Shown here: piece by piece, positions 6,601 through 7,108 of the stretch
Position numbering within the stretch: the stretch's first letter is position 1
Layout of the letters: each line of letters begins with the position of its first letter
From: Paracoccaceae bacterium
GTDB taxonomy: Bacteria > Pseudomonadota > Alphaproteobacteria > Rhodobacterales > Rhodobacteraceae
DNA length: 7,108 nucleotides
Assembly: GCA_013214715.1 (NCBI GenBank)
Contig: JABSSB010000064.1
Location: 8,989-16,096 of the forward strand
Reading direction: 5' to 3'
Translations under genes and position numbers: made by a program
The notes under the pieces: model-generated
What the model was told of the DNA's origin: nothing
The model's database searches: none
The model's input: the letters and a program-made list of their open reading frames with translations, nothing else

Positions 6601-7108
6601 ATGAAGAAACTCACCGATATTTCCGGCATTGGACCGGCCATGGCCAAGGCCATGGAAAACGCTGGTTTTGGCGATGTGGCCAAGATCGCCGACAGCACGG
6701 CTGACAAGCTTGTCGCTGTGCGGGGCGTAGGTTTGGCGCGGGCGCCCAGCCTTATTGCGGCGGCGCGGACCCTGATGGATCAGGCCATGGTGGCCGCGCA
6801 AGAGGTCGAAGATATCGTTAAATCCCCGTCTGAGGCGAAAGAGCCGAAAAAGGCGAAGGCGACAGCGGGCAAAACATTGGTCACGGCGACATCGGGCAAA
6901 AAGAAAGCCCCTAAAGGCAAAACTGCGGACAAACGCAAAAAGGACAGCAAGGCCGAAAAGAGCAAAGCGAAGGACGCCAAGACAGCCAAAGAGGCGAAGA
7001 AAGCCAAGGACGCCAAGAAAGCCAAAGAGGCGAAGAAAGCTAAGGACGCCAAGACAGCCAAGGACGCCAAGAAAGCCGAGAAAGCCAAGAAAGCCAAGAA
7101 AGCCAAAG
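6601..7108 (+). CDS. Helix-hairpin-helix protein with histone H1-like Lys/Ala-rich tail (3' end outside window)
   Basis: The gene opens with ATG 6601 behind AGGAGG and stays open for 169 codons to the window edge, so its C-terminus is missing. Residues 1-60 form a compact domain with two helix-hairpin-helix motifs: 'ISGIGPAMAKAMENAGF' (7-23) and 'VRGVGLARAPSLIAAAR' (40-56). These resemble non-specific DNA-binding units found in RuvA and ligase-type proteins. After a short acidic helix (about 60-75) the protein becomes Lys/Ala-rich and low in complexity. From residue 123 it is an almost perfect series of Ala-Lys-X triplets, with X usually alternating acidic (D/E) and K or T. Similar tails occur in eukaryotic histone H1 and in bacterial H1-like proteins such as AlgP. 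A nucleoid-associated or DNA/RNA-binding role is inferred; I cannot assign a named gene. It has its own upstream region and appears independent of the desaturase. Confidence 0.85.
   Translation, partial: MKKLTDISGIGPAMAKAMENAGFGDVAKIADSTADKLVAVRGVGLARAPSLIAAARTLMDQAMVAAQEVEDIVKSPSEAKEPKKAKATAGKTLVTATSGKKKAPKGKTADKRKKDSKAEKSKAKDAKTAKEAKKAKDAKKAKEAKKAKDAKTAKDAKKAEKAKKAKKAK
6967..7108 (+). repeat. In-frame tandem repeat encoding Ala-Lys-X triplets
   Basis: The DNA shows a 9-base coding period (GCN-AAR-NNN) and a higher 36-base period: units 6967-7002, 7003-7038 and 7039-7074. Units 1 and 2 differ at 2 positions, units 2 and 3 at 5. A fourth, degenerate stretch (7075-7108) encodes AEK-AKK-AKK-AK and runs off the edge. 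This is a coding repeat, not a CRISPR or an intergenic element, and its copy number could vary by slippage or recombination. Confidence 0.85.

Noticed and set aside
6501..6704. Plus-strand frame of 67 codons starting in the AT-rich region before the last gene.
   Set aside because: No ribosome site, it crosses the promoter elements and overlaps the HhH gene out of frame.
6967..7074. 36-base periodicity resembling CRISPR repeat spacing.
   Set aside because: Units are contiguous without spacers, in frame and encode AKX triplets, so this is a coding tandem repeat.
6780..7106. Minus-strand frame encoding a very hydrophobic Ala/Phe/Leu repeat protein.
   Set aside because: It is the reverse reading of the Lys/Ala repeat (AAG/GCC read as CTT/GGC-type codons); the plus-strand gene has a clear start and HhH domain.

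Overview
This looks like ordinary chromosome from a GC-rich alphaproteobacterium, most likely a member of the Rhodobacteraceae/Roseobacter group. That placement is inferred from protein style, codon use and gene order by eye; no search was run. I see no tRNA, rRNA, CRISPR array, insertion sequence or phage gene.

Layout. On the minus strand, 1-1504 holds the start of an RND efflux operon: a membrane-anchored periplasmic adaptor (266-1504), then the N-terminus of the RND inner-membrane pump (1-269), which runs off the left edge. The two genes overlap by 4 bases. A divergent intergenic region (1505-1807) carries two overlapping palindromes near a plausible pump promoter. On the plus strand come a YfgM-like membrane-anchored TPR-type protein (1808-2479), the outer-membrane lipoprotein BamB (2488-3822) and the ribosome-assembly GTPase Der (3871-5316). 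The order yfgM-bamB-der is also found in Escherichia coli and links envelope protein assembly with ribosome biogenesis. After a 140-base gap containing four back-to-back hairpins there is a membrane fatty acid desaturase (5457-6446), closed by a good intrinsic terminator (6468-6497).

The last gene (6601 to the right edge) has its own AT-rich upstream region. It encodes a short helix-hairpin-helix domain followed by a lysine/alanine-rich tail built from Ala-Lys-X triplets, resembling a histone H1 C-terminal tail. It is incomplete here.

How the genes fit together. Most products act at the cell envelope: drug or solute efflux, beta-barrel protein assembly and membrane lipid desaturation. Der and the H1-like protein act on ribosomes and, probably, nucleic acid. 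I did not find a convincing new multi-gene system. The items most worth checking are the H1-like protein with its 36-base tandem repeat, the hairpin cluster before the desaturase, and the palindromes in the two promoter regions.
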